This document shows positions 43,280 to 51,626 of a DNA stretch of 64,000 nt, piece after piece. The position numbers and the translations under genes were made by a program. The DNA is taken from positions 1 through 64,000 of the forward strand of contig JAZSFA010000040.1 in NCBI GenBank assembly GCA_045531965.1. Reading direction: 5' to 3'. The notes beneath the pieces were generated by a model that worked only from the letters and a program-made list of their open reading frames with translations, ran no database searches and was not told the DNA's origin. This DNA is from CAMEON01 sp045531965 (GTDB lineage: Bacteria > Bacillota > Clostridia > Oscillospirales > CAG-272). Each line of letters starts with the position of its first letter. The stretch's first letter is position 1.

Positions 43280-43343
43280 TTTTCGATCATCGGCGGCTTG
43301 TCTTAGGGCAGGCCGCTTTATTTCATGATAAGGAGACACAATC

Positions 43344-44636
43344 ATGCTGAAGCTCTCTTTTCCCGGTATCACACAGGAGCAGTTCGCTGATGCCTTTGCC
43401 GTTTTGGAGGAATGTAAAGCCACCCCCGCCCTGGGCTTCCCTTACCCCTTCATGGGGCCGGGCGGGCAGTACGGCAACTGCTGGTGGGAGCGGGACACCG
43501 CTCTGACCCTTCTGGGCTACCGCTGGCTGGATCCCGACTACTGCCGCATCGCCCTGGATAATTTCACCTTCGTGCAGAAGGGAAACGGCCGCATTCCCCT
43601 CTACGGCTTCGACCGCGTGCTGGATTACGATATCGAGTTGAGCGCCATCCCCGTAATCTTTGAGGTGGCCGCCTACGTCTGCCGCGAGACCACCGACGAG
43701 GACTACGTCCGCCGCATCTACCATATGCTGGCGAGGTACATGGATTGGTGGCTGTCCCCCCTCAAACGAGACCCCAAAACAGGCCTGATCTGCGGCATTT
43801 TCGAGGAAAGCGACCCCTCGGATATCCACGAGCAGCTCACGGTAGCCCAGGTGGATCTGAACGTGCAGGTGGCCGTGGGCGCCGACGTGCTGGCGGAAAT
43901 GGCCACCCGTCTGGGGGACACCGCCGCCGACCGCTACCGCACCCTCTTTGCCGAGGTGCGGGATGCCATCAACCGCTGGCTCTACAACCCCGCCGACGGA
44001 GGCTACTACGCATGGCTGGTGAATGAGGAGCGTCTGCTCACCGAGCAGGTCTACAACTCCATGTTCGACGTCTTCAAGCGGGGCATTATCCCCCTTGACC
44101 GCCGCCGGGGGCTTCTGAAGCTTCTTAAGGATGATTCCCTCTTCGGCTATGACAGCAAATGGGGCATCACCACCATGGCCAAGACCTGCGACCGCTACGT
44201 GGAGACGGTGGGCGTGTACCAAGGCTACCCCAGCTGGAGCGGCAACATCTGGACCTTCCGCAACCGCATCATCGCCACGGGACTTCTGGAGGCGGGACTG
44301 CGGGAGGAGGCCGCCCACATCGCCCTCCAGACCGTCCGCACCTTCAACGGCAACTACGCCGAGTTTGTCAGCCCCTCCACGGGAGAGGGCCACGGCGTGC
44401 TTCGCTACGGCTGGTCGGCATCGGAGTATATCCATCTCATCGTGGAGATGCTGTTCGGCATCCGCTACGACGCGGTGACCGATACGGTGACCGTCACTCC
44501 CTGTATGCCCCGTGAGCTGGATGGAGTGACCGTCTCCATCGGCAACCTGTCGGTAGGGGACAAATACCTCCACGTTACAATCAAGTGCGGGGATAACCAA
44601 GAGGTCGCCTACCGTATCACCAGCTCCGAGGAATGA
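43344..44636 (+). CDS. Six-hairpin glycosidase-like protein (trehalase/GH63-like)
   Basis: The 430-residue protein has an (alpha/alpha)6-barrel pattern with NCWWERDTALTLLGYRW (about residues 44-60), VDLNVQVAVG and PSWSGNIWTFRN, and a late WSASEYIHLIVEM, resembling GH63/trehalase-like or amylo-glucosidase-type enzymes. No signal peptide is present, so the substrate is intracellular. Codon use is strikingly GC-rich (GCC, CTC, ACC) compared with genes on either side beyond this block. AAGGAGA precedes the ATG. Confidence 0.75.
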   Translation: MLKLSFPGITQEQFADAFAVLEECKATPALGFPYPFMGPGGQYGNCWWERDTALTLLGYRWLDPDYCRIALDNFTFVQKGNGRIPLYGFDRVLDYDIELSAIPVIFEVAAYVCRETTDEDYVRRIYHMLARYMDWWLSPLKRDPKTGLICGIFEESDPSDIHEQLTVAQVDLNVQVAVGADVLAEMATRLGDTAADRYRTLFAEVRDAINRWLYNPADGGYYAWLVNEERLLTEQVYNSMFDVFKRGIIPLDRRRGLLKLLKDDSLFGYDSKWGITTMAKTCDRYVETVGVYQGYPSWSGNIWTFRNRIIATGLLEAGLREEAAHIALQTVRTFNGNYAEFVSPSTGEGHGVLRYGWSASEYIHLIVEMLFGIRYDAVTDTVTVTPCMPRELDGVTVSIGNLSVGDKYLHVTIKCGDNQEVAYRITSSEE

Positions 44637-44678
44637 TCCCGTTCCGCCATCAACGAAACTGAATAAAGGAGAATCACC

Positions 44679-45908
44679 ATGAACAAGCGAATGGACAGAA
44701 GCCGCCTGAATTTCGGCGTATACCATCTCAGACCCTACGCCCGCACCGAGGCGCACATCAAGGACCTGGCCGACTGCGGCATTGATTTTGTGGTCTGCAT
44801 GGACAACGACCGCCCCGCTCTGGATCTCTTCCACAAGTACGGCGTGGGTGCCATCGTCTCGGGCATCGTCCCCGGCTGGTGGGGCGGTGACGGCGACAAC
44901 GCGGGCAAGCTCTGCGAGACCAACCCCATGGAGAAGTACGAGGCCGCCGCCAAGGCCTATTGCGATCACCCCGCCATCTGGGGCATCGATGTGGGCGACG
45001 AACCCTCGGCCCTGGACTTCCCCTACTACGGGCGGGTCATGGACTACGTGAACCGTGCCTTCCCGAATCAGTTCCCTTACCTGAATCTCTACCCCAACTA
45101 CGCATCGGTCTCCCAGAACAACGCAGAGGAGACGGTGAACCAGCTGGGCACCGCCACCTATGACGAGCATATCCAAAAATACTGCGAAAACGTCCCCGTG
45201 GACTATATCTGCTACGATTTCTACCTCTACTCCATCAACGTCACCAAGCACTATGAGAACCTCCGCGTGGTGGCCGACGCCTGCCGCAATACGGGGCGGA
45301 GCATGTGGATCGTCCTCCAGGTCAATTCCAACAAGCCTGCCGAGTGGATGAGCGAGAACAACCTCCGCTTCCAGGCCTACACCTCCATGGCCTTCGGCGC
45401 CGAGAACATCATCTGGGCCTGCTACACCGCGGGCTGGTGGCACAATCAGGTGCTGGACGGCGAGGGCAACAAGACCCAGCAGTACGACAAGCTCAAGAAG
45501 ATCAATGCCGAGATCCGCACCCTGGCCGATGAGTACATGAAATTCCGCCGCGTGTCCACCCATTTCGTGGGCTTCGATGGGCATCCCGACATGGTGGCGG
45601 TTCAGCAGGAGGCGATTCCTTCCCTGTCCACGGGCGTGTTCTTCGACGTCAAGGCTGACAATGGCGCGCCTCTGGTGGTGGGAGAGATGGTCAGCAGAAA
45701 CCACGACGGCTCGGTGGCTCTCATGGTCTGCGCCGCTGACGATCCCCCCGAGACCGACCCCAAGGAGTACAATATCACCTTCCGCGCCCCCGATCGCTGT
45801 GTCCGCGCCCTGGGCGGGAAGGGCTACAAGACCGTGACTCATTTGGGCGGCGGTGTCTATGCTGTGACCGTCAAATCCAACGAGGGCGTGCTGATCACCG
45901 CACGCTGA
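44679..45908 (+). CDS. TIM-barrel glycoside hydrolase-like protein
   Basis: The 409-residue protein reads as a TIM barrel with a C-terminal beta domain: GIDFVVCMDND, WGIDVGDEPSALDFPYY (a likely acid/base Glu after barrel strand 4), VDYICYDFYLY, and MWIVLQVN, ending in a beta-rich region from about residue 290. It recalls GH42/GH5-like families, but I cannot name one. No signal peptide. It shares the GC-rich codon use of the preceding gene. AAAGGAGA precedes the ATG. Confidence 0.68.
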   Translation: MNKRMDRSRLNFGVYHLRPYARTEAHIKDLADCGIDFVVCMDNDRPALDLFHKYGVGAIVSGIVPGWWGGDGDNAGKLCETNPMEKYEAAAKAYCDHPAIWGIDVGDEPSALDFPYYGRVMDYVNRAFPNQFPYLNLYPNYASVSQNNAEETVNQLGTATYDEHIQKYCENVPVDYICYDFYLYSINVTKHYENLRVVADACRNTGRSMWIVLQVNSNKPAEWMSENNLRFQAYTSMAFGAENIIWACYTAGWWHNQVLDGEGNKTQQYDKLKKINAEIRTLADEYMKFRRVSTHFVGFDGHPDMVAVQQEAIPSLSTGVFFDVKADNGAPLVVGEMVSRNHDGSVALMVCAADDPPETDPKEYNITFRAPDRCVRALGGKGYKTVTHLGGGVYAVTVKSNEGVLITAR

Positions 45909-45936
45909 ACAAATCATTCACAAAAGGAGACAAAAC

Positions 45937-47079
45937 ATGGCAATTCTTGCAAAAACGCCCCCCATGGGCTTTAACACCTGGAACACCTTCGGTCCCGATA
46001 TCAATGAGCAAATGGTGATGGAAATCACTGACGTCATGGTTGAGAAGGGCTACCGAGATGCGGGCTACAAATACGTGGTCATCGATGACTGCTGGTCACT
46101 CCGCGAGCGAGACGAAAACGGGAATTTGGTGGCTGATCCCGAAAAATTTCCCCACGGCATGAAATATGTTGCCGACTATGTCCACTCCAAGGGTTTGAAA
46201 TTCGGAATGTACTCCTGTGCCGGTATCCGCACCTGTGCGGGCTATCCTTCCTCCTTTGACCACGAATACCAAGACGCCCGCACCTTCGCTTCTTGGGGCG
46301 TGGACTTCCTCAAATACGATTTCTGCTTCTTTCCTTCCTATGCTAACTGCAAGCACCGCTATTTGACCATGGCTCAGGCTCTCCGCTCCACGGGACGCGA
46401 TATCCTGTTCTCCGCCTGCAACTGGGGCGTACAGGAGCCTTGGAACTGGATGCGCAGCGTAGGCGCACATATGTACCGCTCCACGGGTGACATTTGGGAC
46501 AACTTCCCCTCCACCTCCGCCATCATGCAGAATCAGATGAACAACTACAATGCCAACGCCGCAGGCTGTTTCAATGACATGGATATGCTCACCGTGGGCA
46601 TGGGCGGCAAGGGCAACGTAGGCGGTAACGTGGGCAATACATACAATGAGTACGAGCTGCAGTTCGCTTACTGGTGCTTCTGCGCGGCTCCCCTGATGAT
46701 GGGTGCCGATCTGCGCATCGTGGGTGAGGAGTACCGTGCTCTGCTTCAGCACAAGGAGCTGATTCGTCTGAATCAGGATCCTGAATGCCGTCCTCCCTAC
46801 AAGGTTCGGGAGGATGCGGGTTATCACGTCTTCATGCGCCACCTGGCTGACGGCGAGTTTGCCATTGGCGTGTTCAACCTTCACGAGGATGCCCGCTACG
46901 CCCAGGTCACTTTTGCAGAGATGGGTGTTCCCGCAGCCTCGGGTGTGAAGCTGGCACTGACCGACGTGATCACGGGCGAGGCATTGACACCCAAGCGCGA
47001 CGATCTTCTGGTTCACGTCCCCGGTCACTCCTGCAAAATCTACCGCGCAAAGTTCGTCCGCGACCGCAAGAAGTACTGA
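45937..47079 (+). CDS. Alpha-galactosidase, GH27-like
   Basis: The 380-residue protein has the clan GH-D features: PPMGFNTWNTF start, VIDDCW, the nucleophile Asp128 in FLKYDFC, the acid/base Asp185 in RSTGDIWDNF, and the NDMDML motif. A short beta domain ends the protein. No signal peptide is seen, so it acts on imported galactosides (melibiose or raffinose type). AAAAGGAGA precedes the ATG. Codon bias is less extreme than in the two genes before it. Confidence 0.9.
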   Translation: MAILAKTPPMGFNTWNTFGPDINEQMVMEITDVMVEKGYRDAGYKYVVIDDCWSLRERDENGNLVADPEKFPHGMKYVADYVHSKGLKFGMYSCAGIRTCAGYPSSFDHEYQDARTFASWGVDFLKYDFCFFPSYANCKHRYLTMAQALRSTGRDILFSACNWGVQEPWNWMRSVGAHMYRSTGDIWDNFPSTSAIMQNQMNNYNANAAGCFNDMDMLTVGMGGKGNVGGNVGNTYNEYELQFAYWCFCAAPLMMGADLRIVGEEYRALLQHKELIRLNQDPECRPPYKVREDAGYHVFMRHLADGEFAIGVFNLHEDARYAQVTFAEMGVPAASGVKLALTDVITGEALTPKRDDLLVHVPGHSCKIYRAKFVRDRKKY

Positions 47080-47089
47080 TACATCTTCC

Positions 47090-47338
47090 ATGGAATTCTA
47101 TCAAAAGCCTTTGATTATGGGACGAGCTGCCGACGCTTACTGTGTGGAGTGCGACGCTCCCATGACGGGAGATGAAGCCGCCCTTAACTACAAACTGGTA
47201 GACAAAAAGACCACTCGCATCCTCTGTCCCGTTTGTCTTGGAAAGAAAATGGAGACACCTCCCGACGTTCTGCGGGAGATGATCACGCTTTTTCGCAAGC
47301 AAGGATGTCGTTTTTTCTCCCCTTGGTTGGAAGAATAA
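47090..47338 (+). CDS. Small zinc-knuckle protein, 82 residues
   Basis: The protein has two CxxC pairs (CVEC near residue 18, CPVC near 46) that could bind one zinc, a short helix and a Phe/Trp-containing end (CRFFSPWLEE). I do not recognise the family. It starts 10 bases after the alpha-galactosidase stop without a good ribosome site, suggesting translational coupling, and ends just before the operon terminator. Confidence 0.6.
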   Translation: MEFYQKPLIMGRAADAYCVECDAPMTGDEAALNYKLVDKKTTRILCPVCLGKKMETPPDVLREMITLFRKQGCRFFSPWLEE

Positions 47339-47354
47339 GTAAAAAATTCAAAAC

Positions 47355-47389
47355 AGATCCTCGTCTTAAAGGGCGAGGATCTCTTTTGT
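47355..47389 (+). terminator. Terminator of the sugar operon
   Basis: AGATCCTCG (47355-47363) pairs with CGAGGATCT (47374-47382), followed by CTTTTG. It lies 17 bases after the small zinc-knuckle gene. Between 47390 and 47570 I found no supportable gene. Confidence 0.85.
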
Positions 47390-47573
47390 ATAATATGGGA
47401 CAAACCAACTTTGCGGTTTCTGATCAACATCAGCCTCATCATTCAGAAGCGGCGAATCCGTGAGTCGCTGATTGGACCAGCAGACAGTCATTCCATACAC
47501 TTATCCATGTTTTGGTTCACACGTCGTTCACAGATATTTCCGAGAATTGAAACGAAGGAATCCGGGGATTTGA

Positions 47574-47602
47574 TTGACAATATCTGTGTTTTATGGTATA
47601 AT
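47574..47602 (+). promoter_or_regulatory. oadB promoter, perfect consensus
   Basis: TTGACA (47574-47579), 17 bp, TATAAT (47597-47602): 12 of 12 consensus positions. The leader to the decarboxylase gene is about 35 bases. Confidence 0.88.
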
Positions 47603-47647
47603 ATTCATGTTATGCTTAAAATATTTTGATGAAAGGTTGTGTGCATT

Positions 47648-48760
47648 TTGAATGAATTTCTTCAACTGCTCCAAGACTTGATCCCTTCAGATTTTGACCC
47701 CCGCCAGCTCGTTATGTGGCTGATTGGCGGTGTGCTCATTTTCCTGGCGATTAAAAAGGAGATGGAACCTACGCTGCTCCTTCCCATCGGCTTTGGCGCT
47801 ATCCTCGTGAATCTGCCTGTCATCGACGATCTTCCCGCGCTTCAGGAGCTCTACGAAGCCGGTATCGCTACCGAGCTTTTCCCGCTGATCTTGTTCATCG
47901 GTATTGGCGCCATGATCGACTTTGGCCCTCTGCTTTCCAACCCCAAGCTGATGATTTTTGGCGCGGCAGCACAATTTGGTATCTTCTTTACCCTTTGCAT
48001 GGCTTCCATGTTCTTTGACATCAATGATGCCGCTTCCATCGCCATCATCGGCGCGGCTGACGGTCCTACCGCCATTGTGGTTGCGGACAAACTCAATTCC
48101 CAGTATATGTCTGCCATCATGGTCGCCGCCTACTCCTACATGGCATTGGTGCCGCTGATCCAGCCCCCTGTGATCAAGCTCCTTACCACTAAGAAAGAGC
48201 GCATGATCCGTATGCCTTATCAGCAGAAGGACGTGACCAAGACCACCCGTATCCTCTTCCCCATTGTCATTACGGTTATTGCCGGTATTGCCGCTCCCTC
48301 TTCTGTAGAGTTGGTAGGCTTTTTGATGTTCGGTAACCTGATCCGTGAGTGCGGTGTGCTGGATTCCCTGTCCGAGACCGCCCAAAAGGTGCTTGCCAAC
48401 CTCATCACCATTTTCCTTGGTATCTCTATTGCCACCACCATGCGTTATGATCAGTTCCTCAAGTGGCAGACCCTTCTGATCCTCGGTTTGGGTCTTGTCG
48501 CCTTTATTGTGGATACCGCGGGCGGCGTCCTGTTTGCCAAGCTTCTCAACCTGTTCCTGCCCAAGGACAAGAAGATCAACCCCATGATCGGTGCGGCAGG
48601 TATTTCCGCTTTCCCCATGTCCGGTCGTATTGTGCACAAGATGGGTCTGAAGGAAGATCCTCAGAACTTCCTGCTCATGCACTCCATCGGTGTTAACGTT
48701 TCGGGTCAGATTGCGTCTGTTATCGCAGGCGGTTTGATCCTCAGCTTCTTCGCTCGATAA
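47648..48760 (+). CDS. oadB: Sodium-translocating decarboxylase, beta subunit
   Basis: This integral membrane subunit (370 residues) of oxaloacetate/methylmalonyl-CoA/glutaconyl-CoA decarboxylases couples decarboxylation to Na+ export. It has about ten hydrophobic segments and the family motifs GIGAMIDFGPLL, IGAADGPTAI (the Asp that binds Na+), GNLIRECGV and MIGAAGISAFPMSGR. No ATG is suitably placed; the TTG at 47648, 11 bases after AAAGG, or the GTG at 47639, starts it. The matching alpha (carboxyltransferase/biotin) subunits are not in this window, so the complex type is unknown. Confidence 0.92.
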   Translation: MNEFLQLLQDLIPSDFDPRQLVMWLIGGVLIFLAIKKEMEPTLLLPIGFGAILVNLPVIDDLPALQELYEAGIATELFPLILFIGIGAMIDFGPLLSNPKLMIFGAAAQFGIFFTLCMASMFFDINDAASIAIIGAADGPTAIVVADKLNSQYMSAIMVAAYSYMALVPLIQPPVIKLLTTKKERMIRMPYQQKDVTKTTRILFPIVITVIAGIAAPSSVELVGFLMFGNLIRECGVLDSLSETAQKVLANLITIFLGISIATTMRYDQFLKWQTLLILGLGLVAFIVDTAGGVLFAKLLNLFLPKDKKINPMIGAAGISAFPMSGRIVHKMGLKEDPQNFLLMHSIGVNVSGQIASVIAGGLILSFFAR

Positions 48761-48772
48761 GGAGGGATAAAG

Positions 48773-49306
48773 ATGAAAACTGTGATTTCTAAACTGTCTG
48801 TCCTTACCCTTGCTGTCCTGATGCTTCTTTCCCTGTTCTGTTTCGCCGCAAGTGCCGAAGACGGCACGGCAGCCGAAGCAGTCACCTCTGCGGAAACCGA
48901 GGCAGCCACCGAGATCATTTACGCGACTCAATGTCCCGAATGTGCGGCACTGACAAACGGCACGCCCTACTGCCCTTCCTGCGGTGAGGAAATGCCTGAG
49001 GTCACGGCTGTCTGGACTTGTCAGCACGTCTGTAAAAAATCCTGCAAGCATGTGGGTAAGCATGAGGATGCTACCCCTTGCGGCGCTGTCAACGAAGGCG
49101 AATACTGCGTTTCCTGCGGCAGTCAGCGCCCCGAAGATGAATCGGGGATGGTTTTCAATTTTATGCCCGATCAATTCGTTGCCAATCTGAAATATATGGC
49201 AGCCGGTATGGTGGGTATCTTCCTTGTCATTGGCGTGATCATTCTGACCATTGTCTTCCTTGGCAAGGTGACCGCCCCAAAAAAGTCGGCAAATGATGCT
49301 GAATAA
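48773..49306 (+). CDS. Secreted/anchored double zinc-ribbon protein with an OadG-like membrane end
   Basis: The 177-residue protein starts with a signal peptide (to about residue 28), then a Thr/Glu/Ala-rich linker, two CxxC pairs (CPEC, CPSC), a Cys/His-rich segment (CQHVCKKSCKH) and another CVSC, then one membrane helix (about 143-165) with a short basic tail. The helix (MAAGMVGIFLVIGVIIL) resembles the small gamma subunit OadG of Na+ decarboxylases, and the gene directly follows oadB by 12 bases with AAGGAGG. It may be a gamma-like subunit with an unusual outward zinc domain; that is inference. Confidence 0.7.
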   Translation: MKTVISKLSVLTLAVLMLLSLFCFAASAEDGTAAEAVTSAETEAATEIIYATQCPECAALTNGTPYCPSCGEEMPEVTAVWTCQHVCKKSCKHVGKHEDATPCGAVNEGEYCVSCGSQRPEDESGMVFNFMPDQFVANLKYMAAGMVGIFLVIGVIILTIVFLGKVTAPKKSANDAE

Positions 49307-49316
49307 GTTAAAAACT

Positions 49317-49352
49317 AAAAGAACGCACACCAGACTAGGTGTGCGTTCTTTG
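49317..49352. terminator. Bidirectional terminator
   Basis: AAAGAACGCACACC (49318-49331) and GGTGTGCGTTCTTT (49338-49351) form a 14-bp perfect stem with a 6-nt loop and A/T tracts on both sides. It separates the convergent oadB-unit and lipid kinase transcripts. Confidence 0.92.
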
Positions 49353-49360
49353 CTTATGTG

Positions 49361-50269
49361 TTATGCCATAACGGCTTCTTTTTCAGTATTTTTCTCCGTC
49401 TTTTCTGCCGGCTTGTGAGCTTTGACCCTGTATTCCAGTACGTTCAGGACGGTTTCACCGTCAATCTGAAGTGCGGTGGGGCGGTCAAATTTAACATGAA
49501 TATCATAGCCTTGGAAAATATCCACGACCTTGGTATGTTTTACATGCTCGCCTTTGAAAATCGAGGGAAAGAGCATCAGGGTTTTCAGCTTACTGGAACA
49601 ACGCATAACCATGAGGGATACGATGCCGTTGTTAGCTTGTCTGTCTTGCTGGGGGGCGATCTTCATGCCACCGCCAATATATCTCCCCTTCATAGTAGGA
49701 GAGAGCCAGACTTTCTTGTATGACTTGCTGAATCCGTCGATGGTAATATCGGCACAGGTTCTGTGATAGCCATACAAAAGTCCCTTGATGGCGATCGACG
49801 TATAGTCAACCTTTTTGTCGGAAGTGGCACGGATCTTGTCACCCACTTCGCAACAGTAGCCATCGATTCCGTAGCCGATACCGTTGAGAAAATATTTCTC
49901 CATCCCATTGACATAAACCACAGGAAGGTTTATAATATAATTGTTGAGACGGAAAGGCGGTGCGCCGTGTTCGATGCCAATATCATTGAGAAAATCATTT
50001 CCCGTACCCGTGGCAAAATACAGGACCTCCCGTCCGGGATCTTTTCCACCGATATCATTAACAAAATGGTTGATGGTACCGTCGCCACCTGCCAGAATGA
50101 TCCCCGTATCCTCAGGAACGTTTTGGATATATTCGAGCACGTTTTCAAGCAAGGTGACATCGGTGTACGTGTATGCGGCATCGGGCCAGATCTTCTCCAG
50201 ATTTTGAACCTCGGACGCGCCTCTTCCGTTGCCTGATTTGGGGTTATAGAGCACGCAATACTTATTCAT
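49361..50269 (-). CDS. Diacylglycerol kinase-family lipid kinase
   Basis: The 302-residue protein has the NPKSGNGRG start, the nucleotide motif AGGDGTINHFVND near residue 60, the GTGNDF loop near 88 and the C-terminal beta domain typical of YegS/DgkB/BmrU enzymes, which phosphorylate membrane lipids such as diacylglycerol or undecaprenol on the inner face. A Lys/Glu-rich tail follows residue 285. A consensus promoter is at 50313-50342 and GGAGG precedes the ATG. Confidence 0.9.
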   Translation of the reverse strand: MNKYCVLYNPKSGNGRGASEVQNLEKIWPDAAYTYTDVTLLENVLEYIQNVPEDTGIILAGGDGTINHFVNDIGGKDPGREVLYFATGTGNDFLNDIGIEHGAPPFRLNNYIINLPVVYVNGMEKYFLNGIGYGIDGYCCEVGDKIRATSDKKVDYTSIAIKGLLYGYHRTCADITIDGFSKSYKKVWLSPTMKGRYIGGGMKIAPQQDRQANNGIVSLMVMRCSSKLKTLMLFPSIFKGEHVKHTKVVDIFQGYDIHVKFDRPTALQIDGETVLNVLEYRVKAHKPAEKTEKNTEKEAVMA

Positions 50270-50312
50270 GGTGTGTTTTTCCTCCCAAGATGTGACAAAA
50301 TACGCTATATTT

Positions 50313-50342
50313 ATTATAACAGATGAAACGTTGCCGTGTCAA
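50313..50342 (-). promoter_or_regulatory. Lipid kinase promoter
   Basis: On the minus strand TTGACA (50342-50337), 18 bp, TATAAT (50318-50313). The -35 and -10 are perfect. The remainder of the gap to the divergent gene at 50417 shows no clear plus-strand promoter. Confidence 0.82.
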
Positions 50343-50416
50343 GTGCTTTTCGTATTTTTGAATATAACAACTTGCGTACGCCCTCCGTCGATAAACCGTG
50401 AAAGGAGCAACCGTTC

Positions 50417-51586
50417 ATGGAAGAAACTTCCAAGCTTTTATTTTCACTGATCAAATACAGTCTTTGGGGAGAGCCACTTCCCGAAGAAATCGCCAAATCG
50501 CTGAGCGAAGATGACCTGACGGCACTTTACAAATTAGCGGTCAAGCACGATTTGGCTCATCTGGTAGGAGACGCACTTTACAAGCTTCAGCTTTTACCCA
50601 AAGATAGCCCCGCCGCAGGTAAATTTCAACACGCGCAGGTGGTTGCCTTATATCGATACACCCATTTGGAGCATGAACGCACCCGTATTTACCGTGTGTT
50701 TGAAGAAGAAAAGATCCCCTTTATCCCACTCAAGGGCATTTTGATTCGTCCCCTGTATCCTCAGCCTCATCTCCGTACCAGTTGTGACATTGATATCCTC
50801 ATTTCCAGGGAACATCTGTCCCGCGGGATCGCCGCGCTTCAAAATCAGCTGCACTACACCCTGCCTGAGGCTGCCGAAACCTTTCATGACGTATCGCTTT
50901 TCTCGGAAAGTGGGGTTCATTTGGAGTTACATTTCACGATTGAAAACGATCAACCTTTCATTGACCGTATGCTTTCCCGCGTTTGGGAACACGCCACACC
51001 TTTGACCGATGGCAGTTTTGAATACCGTCAGAGTCCTGAATTTTTCATGTTTCATCAGATCGCCCATATGGTTTCCCATTTCCTCAACGGCGGTTGCGGC
51101 ATTCGCCCCGTGGCAGACCTCGCCCTACTCCGCCGCAAGCTGACCTATGATGAAAATATTTTGCGAGATTTCTGCGAGGTATGTGACATTCTTCCCTTTT
51201 ACCGCCACGTCAGCCACTTATGTGACGTTTGGTTCGACGAAGCCGAGCATACCGAAGTGACAGAAAAAATGGCTTCCTTCATTCTGTACGGCGGTGTCTA
51301 TGGCAACAGTGAAAATGCTATGACCATCAAGCGCTCTCGTGAAAAGAGCCACGGTAGGTATCTTTTACACCGCATCTTCATGCCTTATCGCCTTTTGAAG
51401 ACCAAATACCCGATCCTCAAACGGCATAAATGGCTATTTCCCTTCATGACGGTGCGCCGTTGGTTTGAACTCTTATCCCCTGCCAAGCGGAAACGCGCCA
51501 TAGCGGATGCCCGGCGAAGCGAGCAAATGTCCTCAGAGGAACAACGCATGACAACAGAATTTCTCACAGAGCTTGGTCTTTCATAG
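50417..51586 (+). CDS. Nucleotidyltransferase-fold protein (NTP_transf_5-like)
   Basis: The 389-residue protein has a helical N-terminal domain and a nucleotidyltransferase core with IPLKGILIRPLYPQPHLRTSCDIDILI (about residues 95-121), where the DID pair corresponds to the metal-binding acids; a basic C-terminal helical region follows. This pattern fits the uncharacterised NTP_transf_5 family, often found with polysaccharide genes. The acceptor is unknown. AAAGGAG precedes the ATG. Confidence 0.75.
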   Translation: MEETSKLLFSLIKYSLWGEPLPEEIAKSLSEDDLTALYKLAVKHDLAHLVGDALYKLQLLPKDSPAAGKFQHAQVVALYRYTHLEHERTRIYRVFEEEKIPFIPLKGILIRPLYPQPHLRTSCDIDILISREHLSRGIAALQNQLHYTLPEAAETFHDVSLFSESGVHLELHFTIENDQPFIDRMLSRVWEHATPLTDGSFEYRQSPEFFMFHQIAHMVSHFLNGGCGIRPVADLALLRRKLTYDENILRDFCEVCDILPFYRHVSHLCDVWFDEAEHTEVTEKMASFILYGGVYGNSENAMTIKRSREKSHGRYLLHRIFMPYRLLKTKYPILKRHKWLFPFMTVRRWFELLSPAKRKRAIADARRSEQMSSEEQRMTTEFLTELGLS

Positions 51587-51591
51587 AAGCA

Positions 51592-51625
51592 CCCCGCCGC
51601 TGTCAACTGCGGCGGGGTATTTTTG
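51592..51625 (+). terminator. Terminator after the nucleotidyltransferase
   Basis: CCCCGCCGC (51592-51600) pairs with GCGGCGGGG (51609-51617), followed by TATTTTTG on the plus strand. It may also stop the convergent LRR operon, whose last gene ends at 51627, although that side has no T tract. Confidence 0.88.
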
Positions 51626-51626
51626 A

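Noticed and set aside
43323..45917. 864-codon open frame on the minus strand opposite the glycosidase genes
   Set aside because: It is a mirror of GC-rich codon use in two well-supported plus-strand genes, spans their boundary, and its translation is low-complexity (runs of Gly, Val, His, Ala, Asp).
47360..47490. Possible 41-codon minus-strand gene in the gap before oadB
   Set aside because: It has an ATG and stop but no ribosome site or promoter, and its end lies inside the sugar-operon terminator stem.
47687..49330. 547-codon minus-strand frame opposite oadB and the zinc-ribbon gene
   Set aside because: Antisense to two genes with a consensus promoter and good starts; translation is rich in His, Gln, Asp and Gly with no domain.
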